64,000 bases of DNA from JARRKC01 sp037388505 (GTDB taxonomy: Bacteria; Acidobacteriota; UBA6911; RPQK01; JAPXNP01): the NCBI GenBank assembly GCA_037388505.1, contig JARRKC010000008.1, positions 1 to 64,000 of the forward strand. The letters run 5' to 3'. Below, piece by piece: positions 34,946 to 42,929 of the stretch. Position numbers and translations under genes: made by a program. Below the pieces are notes generated by a model. The model had not been told where the DNA came from. It saw only the letters and a list, made by a program, of their open reading frames with translations, and did not search any database. Numbering within the stretch: position 1 is the first letter of the stretch; every line of letters starts with the position of its first letter.

Positions 34946-34974
34946 TTGACAGACCGCCTCCGATCGACTAATTT
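34946..34974 (+). promoter_or_regulatory. sigma-70-type promoter of the XRE regulator gene
   Basis: TTGACA (34946-34951), a 17-bp spacer and TAATTT (34969-34974) give a near-consensus promoter 28 bp before the start codon. Confidence 0.7.
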
Positions 34975-35002
34975 TGGCAGAAGTTGGTAGGGGTGAGAAA
35001 CC

Positions 35003-35578
35003 ATGAATCACGGGTCCATCAATGATCTCGTTCGGGAGCGTATCCGGCGGTTGCGCACCGCCCGGGGGATCGGAGTCACGGAGTTGGCCGTGCGTGCAGG
35101 CATCCCGGTCAGTTCTTACGCCTCCCTCGAAAGCGGCGCCTACCGGATCACTCTCGACAATCTCTTTCGCATTCTGGGTGCTTTGGATGTGGGCATCGAG
35201 GATGTCTGGCCGATCGAACCGGAGGGCGTTCGCGTCACCGACGAAGCTCTGTACCTGAAGCGGGTCCAGGAGTTTCGCTTGAGCGAAATCGTCTCCCTGT
35301 CAGGTGCAGAAGGATGTGCCCTCTTTGCAGAGCGTGACGGGCACTGCTCGGCTGTTGCAGCCTCTCACCTGAGCGACACCCTGCTGGACCGTCTCATCCT
35401 CTATCTGGAACAGGGGCAGCAGCTCGGCGGAGGCCTGTGGTTTGAGCGGCGGTATCGGGACACTCGCTTTTACTTCTTCCTCCAGACGGAGACCTGCCCC
35501 GACTTTGTCCAAGCCATCATTCAGACCTACATGATCAACTGGAGCGCTTTGTTCGGTTCCGAACTAGCCGGCAAGTGA
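35003..35578 (+). CDS. XRE-family regulator with a C-terminal sensory-type domain
   Basis: A 191-residue protein. Residues about 8-68 are a Cro/C1-type helix-turn-helix (RIRRLRTARGIGVTELAVRAGIPVSSYASLESG). Residues about 85-190 form a mixed alpha/beta domain that I cannot assign firmly but which has a GAF-like outline. It has its own near-consensus promoter. Two paired dyads (36088-36134 and 36981-37027) control the neighbouring genes; this is the only DNA-binding protein nearby and the natural candidate to bind them. Its end overlaps the convergent gene at 35564 by 15 bp. Confidence 0.8.
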   Translation: MNHGSINDLVRERIRRLRTARGIGVTELAVRAGIPVSSYASLESGAYRITLDNLFRILGALDVGIEDVWPIEPEGVRVTDEALYLKRVQEFRLSEIVSLSGAEGCALFAERDGHCSAVAASHLSDTLLDRLILYLEQGQQLGGGLWFERRYRDTRFYFFLQTETCPDFVQAIIQTYMINWSALFGSELAGK

Positions 35579-35980
35579 TCGAACGATCACCAGTTCGAGC
35601 CGACCGAGAAGCATCAGGTCGGCAGCGCGACAGTGAATCAAGGCCTTGAGCTGGAGCAGATAGAAGACCCCGAAGAAGAGAAGTGCCAGAAGCGCGCTCG
35701 AAAGGCGAAGTTGCCCGCTTCGGACGAGCGTCCAAACGTCGTGCTTCAGCGAATCGGCGTACTCCCGAAAAACGTACAGCCGCGTCTTCGGATTCTTCAG
35801 CAGATGTTGGGTGTCAGGGGCTTCCAACAGTCGCACGATCGTTTGAAGATTCAAGTTCGCTTTCTCCAACCTAACGCGATCAGCTTCATCCAGGCTGACC
35901 GTCCCGAGTCGGTTATACGCCAGGAACAGAAGGAGGAGGACGAAGAGGACGAGAACGTAAATTTGAATCGTGAGCAGCAT
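35564..35980 (-). CDS. two-helix membrane protein of unknown function
   Basis: A 138-residue protein from ATG 35980. Membrane segments at about 4-21 (IQIYVLVLFVLLLLFLAY) and 93-112 (LSSALLALLFFGVFYLLQ) flank a charged helical stretch of about 70 residues. The second is followed by a short tail. No family recognised. It overlaps the regulator gene tail to tail. Its upstream region holds a short ORF with a strong ribosome site and a pair of the TTCGG-N5-CCGAA sites, so it is probably controlled with the 7-helix gene. Confidence 0.6.
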   Translation of the reverse strand: MLLTIQIYVLVLFVLLLLFLAYNRLGTVSLDEADRVRLEKANLNLQTIVRLLEAPDTQHLLKNPKTRLYVFREYADSLKHDVWTLVRSGQLRLSSALLALLFFGVFYLLQLKALIHCRAADLMLLGRLELVIVRSLAG

Positions 35981-35994
35981 GACTTCCGTCTTGG

Positions 35995-36051
35995 TTACAA
36001 CTCCGTCTCCACCGGTCCACCCTTTCTACGCACGGCCGGCCGAACCCCCAT
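35995..36051 (-). CDS. possible 18-residue leader or signal peptide ORF
   Basis: GGAGG with 5-nt spacing precedes ATG 36051; the ORF encodes MGVRPAVRRKGGPVETEL and stops at 35995, 14 nt before the start of the 138-residue membrane protein. The ribosome site is better than that of the downstream gene, so translational coupling is plausible. It is too short for family evidence. Confidence 0.35.
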   Translation of the reverse strand: MGVRPAVRRKGGPVETEL

Positions 36052-36087
36052 AGCTTCCTCCAACAACCCGGTAGACCTGCAAGCAAA

Positions 36088-36134
36088 TTCGGTATTACCG
36101 AAAGCTGTCTGTCAAAACATTCGGGATCACCGAA
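36088..36134. promoter_or_regulatory. operator pair TTCGG-N5-CCGAA, 32 bp apart
   Basis: TTCGGTATTACCGAA (36088-36102) and TTCGGGATCACCGAA (36120-36134) are perfect dyads with 5-bp centres, spaced 32 bp start to start (three helical turns). They lie upstream of the membrane-protein gene at 35564-35980. The same pair with the same spacing is at 36981-37027. Confidence 0.8.
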
Positions 36135-36201
36135 AAGCACCGTCAATTACCAACGGGGTCAGACAGCTTCGCGCCCTGCAGCTTATCCCTCGCAACCACC
36201 C

Positions 36202-36927
36202 TCAACGTGGCAGGAGTGACCGCAGCAGCACCCGGAAACCCTGCTGGGTTTTCACATTCAGTTCACGTCGGGAAGGATCGAAACGGACCGGGTCACGCTC
36301 CCAGAGTGAGAACACGAGAACGATCAGCGCACCAGCATAGAGCGTTGGGACCAGGATCTGAAACAGGCGGGGCTGAATCTCCCCACTGAAGTAACTGATA
36401 AAGTTCAATGACTGACAGCCGGTCAGGAGCCCCATACTGGTCAAGATTCCGCCCAGATTAGATCCCAGTTCAATCTCCCGGTGCTCCGCCACATAACAGA
36501 AGGCCAACACGCAGACCGCCATCTTGTAGACGAGGGAGACCGCCTGGAGACGGTCGAAAGGATTCGCATCCAGCCTGGCCACAGTCCACAGGACGGGGAC
36601 AACCAGCGCAAATGCGGCCAGCAGAAAGGATCTTGCCAACTTGATTCCCGCCGCGGACGAGGGAGCCAGGCAACGCAGCACATCGAAAAAGAACCAGGCA
36701 CCGATGAAGATCATCAATGTGTGCGAAGCATGGTACCAGACTCGATAGAAGGATGAACCGATCCCCAAGCTTGCGAGAATTGCACCTGACCCAAGGGCAT
36801 GTACGGCTGAAAATCCTACATAAAAGTAGAAAGCTTTGAAATTATCCCACAGATTCTCCATCCACCCCCGTGCCAGAATGACAAAGAGCAGAGCGGCGTT
36901 CAGCCAAGTCAGAGCTGCAAATTCCAC
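36202..36927 (-). CDS. membrane protein with about seven helices, unknown function
   Basis: A 241-residue protein with about seven hydrophobic segments (roughly 4-20, 32-52, 62-84, 98-116, 130-150, 157-178, 188-208) and a basic C-terminal tail of about 30 residues. It resembles the 7-helix sensory part of some receptors but carries no kinase or cyclase output domain. The start is GTG 36927; the promoter's -10 box ends only 8 bp before it and no ribosome site is seen, so the mRNA is probably leaderless. An operator pair lies just upstream of the -35 box. Confidence 0.65.
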   Translation of the reverse strand: MEFAALTWLNAALLFVILARGWMENLWDNFKAFYFYVGFSAVHALGSGAILASLGIGSSFYRVWYHASHTLMIFIGAWFFFDVLRCLAPSSAAGIKLARSFLLAAFALVVPVLWTVARLDANPFDRLQAVSLVYKMAVCVLAFCYVAEHREIELGSNLGGILTSMGLLTGCQSLNFISYFSGEIQPRLFQILVPTLYAGALIVLVFSLWERDPVRFDPSRRELNVKTQQGFRVLLRSLLPR

Positions 36928-36934
36928 GACTTAG

Positions 36935-36963
36935 AGACTAGGTCCACCGTAACTCCGGGTCAA
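36935..36963 (-). promoter_or_regulatory. promoter of the 7-helix membrane protein gene
   Basis: On the minus strand TTGACC (36963-36958), a 17-bp spacer and TAGTCT (36940-36935). The predicted transcript starts at about 36928, next to the GTG start. The operator dyads centre at about -60 and -92. Confidence 0.6.
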
Positions 36964-36980
36964 GGAAAAACGGCCGGGCT

Positions 36981-37027
36981 TTCGGACATGCCGAAAGAAT
37001 CCTGCGAATTTCATCGGAAGTGCCGAA
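36981..37027. promoter_or_regulatory. second operator pair TTCGG-N5-CCGAA, 32 bp apart
   Basis: TTCGGACATGCCGAA (36981-36995) is perfect; ATCGGAAGTGCCGAA (37013-37027) has one mismatch. They lie between the divergent 7-helix gene and the small peptide gene, in a position fit for an activator of the former and possibly of both. Confidence 0.8.
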
Positions 37028-37093
37028 ATATCGTGCCTTTCAAGGCTTCGCCTTCTAACCTCCCGCCAACAGCAACTTTGAGGGAGGTTCCAA

Positions 37094-37273
37094 ATGTATC
37101 GCCTGTATTACTTAGCGTTCTTTCTCGCAGCCATGTTTGCATTTAGTACACCGACTGGGGATACCGGCTCCACGACGCCGCAAATTCAAGCTGCGCCGTC
37201 CGTATCGACCGTCTCTCCGGCCGACTGTTGTGCCGATCCCCCGCCACCACCTCCCCCCGGAGGTCGCGGATAG
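37094..37273 (+). CDS. 59-residue secreted peptide with Cys-Cys and poly-proline tail
   Basis: GAGGGAGG lies 5 nt before ATG 37094. The N-terminus is a signal peptide (MYRLYYLAFFLAAMFAFSTP) and the short mature part is Ser/Thr/Ala-rich, ending ADCCADPPPPPPPGGRG. There is no further gene in this frame. The divergent operator pair at 36981-37027 lies 67 bp upstream. The signal peptide, ribosome site and context make it a convincing gene, and a candidate extracellular signal or surface-anchored peptide. No family is recognised. Confidence 0.65.
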   Translation: MYRLYYLAFFLAAMFAFSTPTGDTGSTTPQIQAAPSVSTVSPADCCADPPPPPPPGGRG

Positions 37274-37339
37274 CCACCGGTTCCGGCAGGGAGGCTTCAA
37301 GACACTGCTCGGCAAGATTCCAGCGGATTGATATTTGTG

Positions 37340-37345
37340 TATAAT
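37340..37345 (+). promoter_or_regulatory. -10 box, probable promoter of the kinase gene
   Basis: A perfect TATAAT lies 172 bp before ATG 37518 in an AT-rich stretch. The -35 region (ATTCCA at 17 bp) is weak. The 243-bp gap 37274-37517 holds no other feature. Confidence 0.45.
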
Positions 37346-37517
37346 AGTTATCTGGAATTAACAGCAGTGTCAGTGGACGCTTGCCGACGGGGTGGTGAGG
37401 CCATCGGAAATGACATCGATCTCGTTCTCACGGATGGAGAGATCTGAGCGGGACCGATGTCGGCCGTGGCCTCACAGTGATTCACTCATCGGTTGAGAGT
37501 CCTGGCGATGGGGCTCC

Positions 37518-40500
37518 ATGATCGGCCGGACTGTTTCCCACTATCGGATTCTTGCGGAGATTGGGCGGGGCGGTATGGGCATCCTGTACCGCGCCCGAGA
37601 TGAGCGCCTGGAACGTGACGTCGCCCTGAAATTTCTGTCTGAGTCCGTTGCGTCGGACGGGGCTGCGGGTGACCGCTTTCTCCGGGAAGCCCGAGCGGTT
37701 TCCGCATTGAATCACCCGTCGATCTGCACGATCTACGATATCGGCGAAGATGACGGCCGCCCCTTCTTGGTCCTGGAGCTGCTCGAAGGGGAGACCCTCC
37801 GCGAGGCCATTCGGCGCGGACCGTTGGGTGTCGATGCATTGCTGAGGATTGCCGTCTCAGTGCTGCAGGCCCTTCAGGCCGCCCACCAGAGGGGCATCAT
37901 CCACCGCGATATCAAGCCCGAAAACATTTTTCTGACGTCTGCATCCAGCGTCAAACTCCTCGACTTCGGTTTGGCCAAGCTGACCGATCAAAACCGCGCG
38001 CTCGCCGGCAACGCCACTGAACTGACCTTACCCGGTTCCCTGGTAGGAACCGTTTCCTATATGTCGCCCGAACAAGTTCGGGGAGAGCCGCTGGACGAGA
38101 GAACGGATCTCTATTCCTTCGGGATGGTGCTGTACGAGGCGGCTACGGGTCAGATTTCGACACGGAAAGAAACGGTTGCTGCGTCTATTTCGGCTGTCCT
38201 GCTGGAAGCGCCTCCCATGATCTCCGGCCAGCGCCCGGACCTTCCCCACGAGTTGAGTGAGCTGGTTTTCAGGGCCACCCGTAAGCCGGTCAACCAGCGC
38301 TTCCAAAGCGCGACGGAGATGCTCGACTGGATTGCAGGATTCTCCCCGGTCGGCGTGAGTTCGAATCCGGGCTCCTCTCCGGCGGTGATCCCTCGACGTT
38401 CCGAACCCGAAGTCGAGGCCACGGGCCAACGCCCCCTGGTCGGTCGTTTGAAGGAGTGTCGGATCCTACAGGACCTGCTCTCACAGAGCCGTTGCGGCCG
38501 GGGAAAGATGGTGTTGATCGAGGGAGAGCCGGGGATCGGCAAGACCTGCCTGCTCGAATACGTTCTCTCCTCGGCCGAAAGCGCCGGGATGCGGACCCTT
38601 TCCGGCCGCTGCTCGGAACTGGAGACGGGGACTCCCTTTCTGCCCTTCGTCGAAGTCCTCGAGCGCCTGACCCAAGAAACCGATTCCGGTTCCCTGCTGG
38701 AGTACCTCGGACCACTTGCTCCGGAGATCGGCCGGCTGACCCCTCGAATTCGGCGGGCACTCCCTGACATCCCCGCTCCCCTGGAGGTGCCCCCGGAGCG
38801 CGAACGCCACCTCCTGTTCAGCGCCGTCAAGGAGCTGATCGAGCGCCTCTGCCGCGAGCGGCCGGTCGTCTTGGCCCTGGAGGATCTCCATTGGTCTGAC
38901 GCCGCCACTTCGGCGCTGATCCAGCACATCGCCGTCGGACTCTCGTCCCTGCCTCTGCTCATTATCGGAACGCACCGACCTCACACCCTCGAACAGAACA
39001 GCGCTTTCGCCGATACTCTGGGTGCTCTCCTGCGCCACCGTGTCATTCGACGGATGCCCTTGAGTTCGCTCAGTGATGCGGACGTCAATCTGCTCCTCTG
39101 CAGGCTGGCGGGCAGAGCCGTACCCCCCAACATCAGCCGATCGATCAACCAGATCACGGAGGGCAACCCTTTCTTCATCGAAGAGTTGTTCGATCATCTG
39201 CGCGACGAAGGTCTCCTGTTCGACGACAGTGGACGCTGGAAGACGGATCTCTCCCTCGAGGACTTTGGCGTGCCGCAGGGCATCCTTCTCGTTTTGAGCC
39301 GCCGTCTCGAGAGGCTCAGCGAAAGCACTCACGCGCTGCTTCGAACAGCCGCCGTGATGGGGCGAAGGTTCCGATTCGATCTGTTGACGAGTTGCCAGGA
39401 GAGTCCGCCCGCCGCTGTAATCGAAGCCCTCGAGGAAGCGGGCCGCCTGGGTTTGGTTTACCCGTGCAGCATGAACGGAGACATCGTCTATGCCTTCTCA
39501 CATGCGCTCGTTCGTCAAACCCTAATCGATCTGATGTCGCCCCCGCGACGACAGGCCGTCCATCTGCGCGTCGCTGATGCGCTCGAGTCCTTCAAGGAGG
39601 CCTTCGAGGAGCGGCCGGTCATCGAAATCGCCCATCATCTGACCGCGGCCGGTTCCATGGTCGGCGCGGCACGAAAGCTGCAATATCTCTCGCAGGCCGG
39701 CGACGAGACCTTGGCGAAGACCGCGTTTCAGGAGGCTGCGGGATTCTACGAGCGCGCCCTCGCTCTCGTCCCCGAGGATCCCGCTGTCCGAGGCGGTCTT
39801 CTCTTCAAGAAGGGACTGGCTCTGACCGGTCTGACCCGGTGGCAGGAAGCCCATGCAGCCTGGAGCGAGGCACTGGAGCTCCTCGAGACGGTGGGGGATC
39901 GGATCCGTTTCGGGGAACTCTGCGACATCATGTCCAGCCAGCTCATCTGGCTTGGCCAGCTCGAGGCTGCCCATCGCATCAGCCGAAGGGGTATCACCAT
40001 CCTCGGTGACGCGGACGAAGTCCGTCGCGTTCGCTTGCTGGCCTGGGCCGGGCATTCTCGGAGTCAGGCCGGAAGGCTCGATGAAGGGGCTCCACTGACG
40101 GACCGGGCGCTCGAAGAGGCCCGCCGGCTGCACGATTCGAGGCTGCTTGGATATCTGCTCACCCACAAGGCTTGTGAAGCCTTCTACCGCATGCGTTTCC
40201 AGGATGCGGCGGAGTCCGGAGAGCAGGCTTGCCGGTTGCTCGTGGGCTCCCCCTGGGATCATGTCGAGAGCAGCGTCTTCCGTCTTCTGGGGCTGCTCGG
40301 TATCGGCGAACTGGGGCGCGTGCGCGAAATCGCCCAGGACTCGATGGCAGCGGCGACACGGATCGGGCATCTCGCGAGTCTGTGGATGCTGAATCGGGTC
40401 CTGGGCATGGCTGACCTTCTCGAAGCGGGCGATCTCGATTCCTTCAAAGCGTTCGCCAGGCAGGACCTGGAATTCTGCCGTCAGGCGCACTTGAAGTGGA

Positions 40501-41156
40501 TCTCCGAAGCCTACAGTTGGCAGGGCCTGGCGGAGTGGTGGTCGGGCGATTTAGAGTCCGCGGATCGGTGTTTCGGGGAAGCAGTCGAAATCGAACCGCC
40601 CGATTTCAGTCAGGGGATGGACTGGGGATGCCGGTTCCTCTTTCTCGGCTTTTCTGGGAGACGGGATGAAGCGCTGAGCCTGCTCGGAGAAATCGATGAT
40701 CGGACCTTGACCAAGCCGCAGACTGCAGGCGGATGGAGCCGTTTACTGCTGGTGGTTCTGGGCTTGGCCTGGCTCCAGGAGTGGGATAAGGCGGGCGCTC
40801 TGTACCCTGCGGTCCGTTCGGCTCTCGACCTCGGGAGTGCTGTTCTCTTCAACGCCGTCGGTCTCGTGGAGACGGCGGTAGGAGTCGCGGCGGGCGCGGG
40901 AGGACTTTGGCAGGAAGCCGAGCACCACTTTGAGGTTGCCTCCCGGACGGCCGACCGAATCCCCTGCCGGATCGATCAGGCGGAGATTCCCCGTTGGCAT
41001 GGAGAACTCCTCCTCATGAAGGGAGACCCGGGTGACCGCGATCGCGCTCTCGCCTTCCTCGAGTCCGCCCAGCAGCGCTATCACCAGCTTCACATGCCCT
41101 TGCATCGTCAATTGACGGAACAGTCGCTTCGGGGCGACATGGCCCGTATCTACTGA
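37518..41156 (+). CDS. Ser/Thr protein kinase fused to an AAA ATPase and TPR-like repeats (PknK-like)
   Basis: A 1212-residue cytosolic signalling protein. The kinase domain (about 8-275) has the glycine loop EIGRGGMGILYRA, the ATP lysine in VALKFL, the catalytic HRDIKPENIF, DFGLAKL and the APE-equivalent MSPEQVRG. The ATPase (about 310-620) has Walker A GEPGIGKTCLLEY and Walker B VVLALEDLHWSDAA. The rest (about 700-1200) is helical TPR-type repeats (GFYERALALVPEDPAVRG, ADRCFGEAVEIEPP). This is the PknK/AfsR-like layout that couples phosphorylation to ligand-sensed ATPase switching. No membrane segment or DNA-binding domain is seen. Confidence 0.9.
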   Translation: MIGRTVSHYRILAEIGRGGMGILYRARDERLERDVALKFLSESVASDGAAGDRFLREARAVSALNHPSICTIYDIGEDDGRPFLVLELLEGETLREAIRRGPLGVDALLRIAVSVLQALQAAHQRGIIHRDIKPENIFLTSASSVKLLDFGLAKLTDQNRALAGNATELTLPGSLVGTVSYMSPEQVRGEPLDERTDLYSFGMVLYEAATGQISTRKETVAASISAVLLEAPPMISGQRPDLPHELSELVFRATRKPVNQRFQSATEMLDWIAGFSPVGVSSNPGSSPAVIPRRSEPEVEATGQRPLVGRLKECRILQDLLSQSRCGRGKMVLIEGEPGIGKTCLLEYVLSSAESAGMRTLSGRCSELETGTPFLPFVEVLERLTQETDSGSLLEYLGPLAPEIGRLTPRIRRALPDIPAPLEVPPERERHLLFSAVKELIERLCRERPVVLALEDLHWSDAATSALIQHIAVGLSSLPLLIIGTHRPHTLEQNSAFADTLGALLRHRVIRRMPLSSLSDADVNLLLCRLAGRAVPPNISRSINQITEGNPFFIEELFDHLRDEGLLFDDSGRWKTDLSLEDFGVPQGILLVLSRRLERLSESTHALLRTAAVMGRRFRFDLLTSCQESPPAAVIEALEEAGRLGLVYPCSMNGDIVYAFSHALVRQTLIDLMSPPRRQAVHLRVADALESFKEAFEERPVIEIAHHLTAAGSMVGAARKLQYLSQAGDETLAKTAFQEAAGFYERALALVPEDPAVRGGLLFKKGLALTGLTRWQEAHAAWSEALELLETVGDRIRFGELCDIMSSQLIWLGQLEAAHRISRRGITILGDADEVRRVRLLAWAGHSRSQAGRLDEGAPLTDRALEEARRLHDSRLLGYLLTHKACEAFYRMRFQDAAESGEQACRLLVGSPWDHVESSVFRLLGLLGIGELGRVREIAQDSMAAATRIGHLASLWMLNRVLGMADLLEAGDLDSFKAFARQDLEFCRQAHLKWISEAYSWQGLAEWWSGDLESADRCFGEAVEIEPPDFSQGMDWGCRFLFLGFSGRRDEALSLLGEIDDRTLTKPQTAGGWSRLLLVVLGLAWLQEWDKAGALYPAVRSALDLGSAVLFNAVGLVETAVGVAAGAGGLWQEAEHHFEVASRTADRIPCRIDQAEIPRWHGELLLMKGDPGDRDRALAFLESAQQRYHQLHMPLHRQLTEQSLRGDMARIY

Positions 41157-41310
41157 GTCATCAGGTCTCGACCCGCCTCGGGCACTCTGGGGACTGAAGG
41201 GCAGCACTCATAGACGGGATTACCGTGAGCAGACCGCCTGCTACTTGCGCTTGCCATCGCCTCATGGAATGCTGAGCAAGCGGCGCACCGATACCACCGA
41301 GGAGCAGGCT

Positions 41311-42900
41311 ATGAAACCAAAGTTGACTCTGATCGGCTCACTCATTCTTCTGTCTTGTTTCGGCCTCCCGGCCAATGCCGCCATTCGGTCGGCCAAGGTA
41401 TCCGGGGGCCAACTCGAAGGCATTTCCAAAGGAGCCGTCTCGGCCTTTCTCGGAATCCCCTTCGCCGCTCCTCCGACCGGTGACCTGCGCTGGCGTCCCC
41501 CCCGGCCCGCCGCCCCGTGGAGCGGAGTCCTCGACGCCGATCATTTTTCGCGCAGCTGCTATCAGCGTGACCAAACCGGAGGCTTCGGTCCATGGACGAC
41601 GGAATTCGTCATCCCGGGACCGGTCAGCGAAGACTGCCTCTACTTGAACGTCTGGACACCTGCGGAATCTGATCAGGCACGGCTCCCCGTGCTGTTTTGG
41701 ATCTACGGAGGCGGTTTCGACAGCGGCTCCGGCTCGGTCCCCCTGTATGACGGCACACGGCTCGCCGGCCAGGGCATCGTTGTGGTCAACGCCAACTATC
41801 GGGTCAACGTATTCGGCTTTCTCGCCCACCCGGAGCTCACCGAGGAATCTCCCCACCACGCCTCCGGGAACTATGGACTTCTGGACCAGCTGGCGGCATT
41901 GCGATGGGTCCAGGAAAACATTGCAGCGCTTGGAGGAGACCCGAATCGGGTCACGATCGCGGGTCAGTCTGCCGGGGCCGCCTCGGTCCAGTACCTGATG
42001 TCCTCGCCTCTCGCTAAAGGTCTGTTCAGCGCCGCCATCATCCAAAGCGGTCCGGGAGATGCCCTCTCGACCGGCGCTACACTCCAGCGCGGCGAGCAGA
42101 ACGGTGTGGCTTTCCTGAAGTCGAGGGGGGTCGATTCGATTCGGAAGCTTCGAGACCTCCCCGCCGACCGGTTCGGCATCCGCCCTGCCGACCCCTCCGG
42201 CGCTCCGGCGATGCGCTTCGGCCCGGTCATCGACGGTTGGTTCCTGCCCGAGTCCCCGGGACAGACACTCGCCGATGGAAGGCAAAGCGACATCCCCGTT
42301 TTGGCGGGCGTGGCTGCGGAAGAGGCCAGTTTCGGAGAGCACTACGGTCACCTCACGGTCGCCAGCTTCAAGGAGCAGGCTCGCCGGCGCTACGGTCGTT
42401 TTACTGATGAGTTTCTGAAGCTTTACCCGGTCGCGCGAGATGCGGACGCCGACAGCGTGGAGAAGGAGGCGACACGCGATCGTTACCGCGTGGCGCTCCG
42501 CCTCTGGGCCGAGGAGCGATCGAAGACCGGACGGGCCAAGACGTTCGTCTACTTGTGGAACCATGTCGAACCGGGCCCCAATTCCGACCGCTATGGGTCG
42601 TTCCATTCCTCGGAACTCGCCTACGTCTTCGATAACCTGAACGTGGCGGATCGCCCCTTCACCACTGAGGATCACCGAATTGCAGAGGCGATGTCGTCCT
42701 ATTGGGTTCACTTCGTCAAAACGAACGATCCCAATGGGCCGGGGCTCGCGGACTGGCCCGCGGCGAGCTCCCGCGACACGGTGATCATGGATCTTGGGGA
42801 CCACTTCGGGACTCCTCCGCCGGCCGATCCGGCCAAGGTGGAGTTCTTCCAGAGGTATCTCGCCTCTTTCGAAGGCCGGGCCCGGGGTTGGTTGTTTTGA
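41311..42900 (+). CDS. secreted type B carboxylesterase
   Basis: A 529-residue alpha/beta-hydrolase from ATG 41311, with GAGGAGC upstream; the frame is open to 41245 without a signal-type start. Signal peptide MKPKLTLIGSLILLSCFGLPANA. Family signatures are present: FLGIPFAAPPTGDLRWRPP, EDCLYLNVW, the oxyanion hole IYGGGFDSGSG and the nucleophile elbow GQSAGA (Ser about 219). The acid Glu is in AAEEASFGEHYG and the His in SFHSSEL. It hydrolyses carboxylic esters outside the cytoplasm. The metalloprotease starts 29 bp after its end, so the two probably form an operon. Confidence 0.92.
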   Translation: MKPKLTLIGSLILLSCFGLPANAAIRSAKVSGGQLEGISKGAVSAFLGIPFAAPPTGDLRWRPPRPAAPWSGVLDADHFSRSCYQRDQTGGFGPWTTEFVIPGPVSEDCLYLNVWTPAESDQARLPVLFWIYGGGFDSGSGSVPLYDGTRLAGQGIVVVNANYRVNVFGFLAHPELTEESPHHASGNYGLLDQLAALRWVQENIAALGGDPNRVTIAGQSAGAASVQYLMSSPLAKGLFSAAIIQSGPGDALSTGATLQRGEQNGVAFLKSRGVDSIRKLRDLPADRFGIRPADPSGAPAMRFGPVIDGWFLPESPGQTLADGRQSDIPVLAGVAAEEASFGEHYGHLTVASFKEQARRRYGRFTDEFLKLYPVARDADADSVEKEATRDRYRVALRLWAEERSKTGRAKTFVYLWNHVEPGPNSDRYGSFHSSELAYVFDNLNVADRPFTTEDHRIAEAMSSYWVHFVKTNDPNGPGLADWPAASSRDTVIMDLGDHFGTPPPADPAKVEFFQRYLASFEGRARGWLF

Positions 42901-42929
42901 GGGGCGCGATCGGCGCCGGAGCAGGAGCA

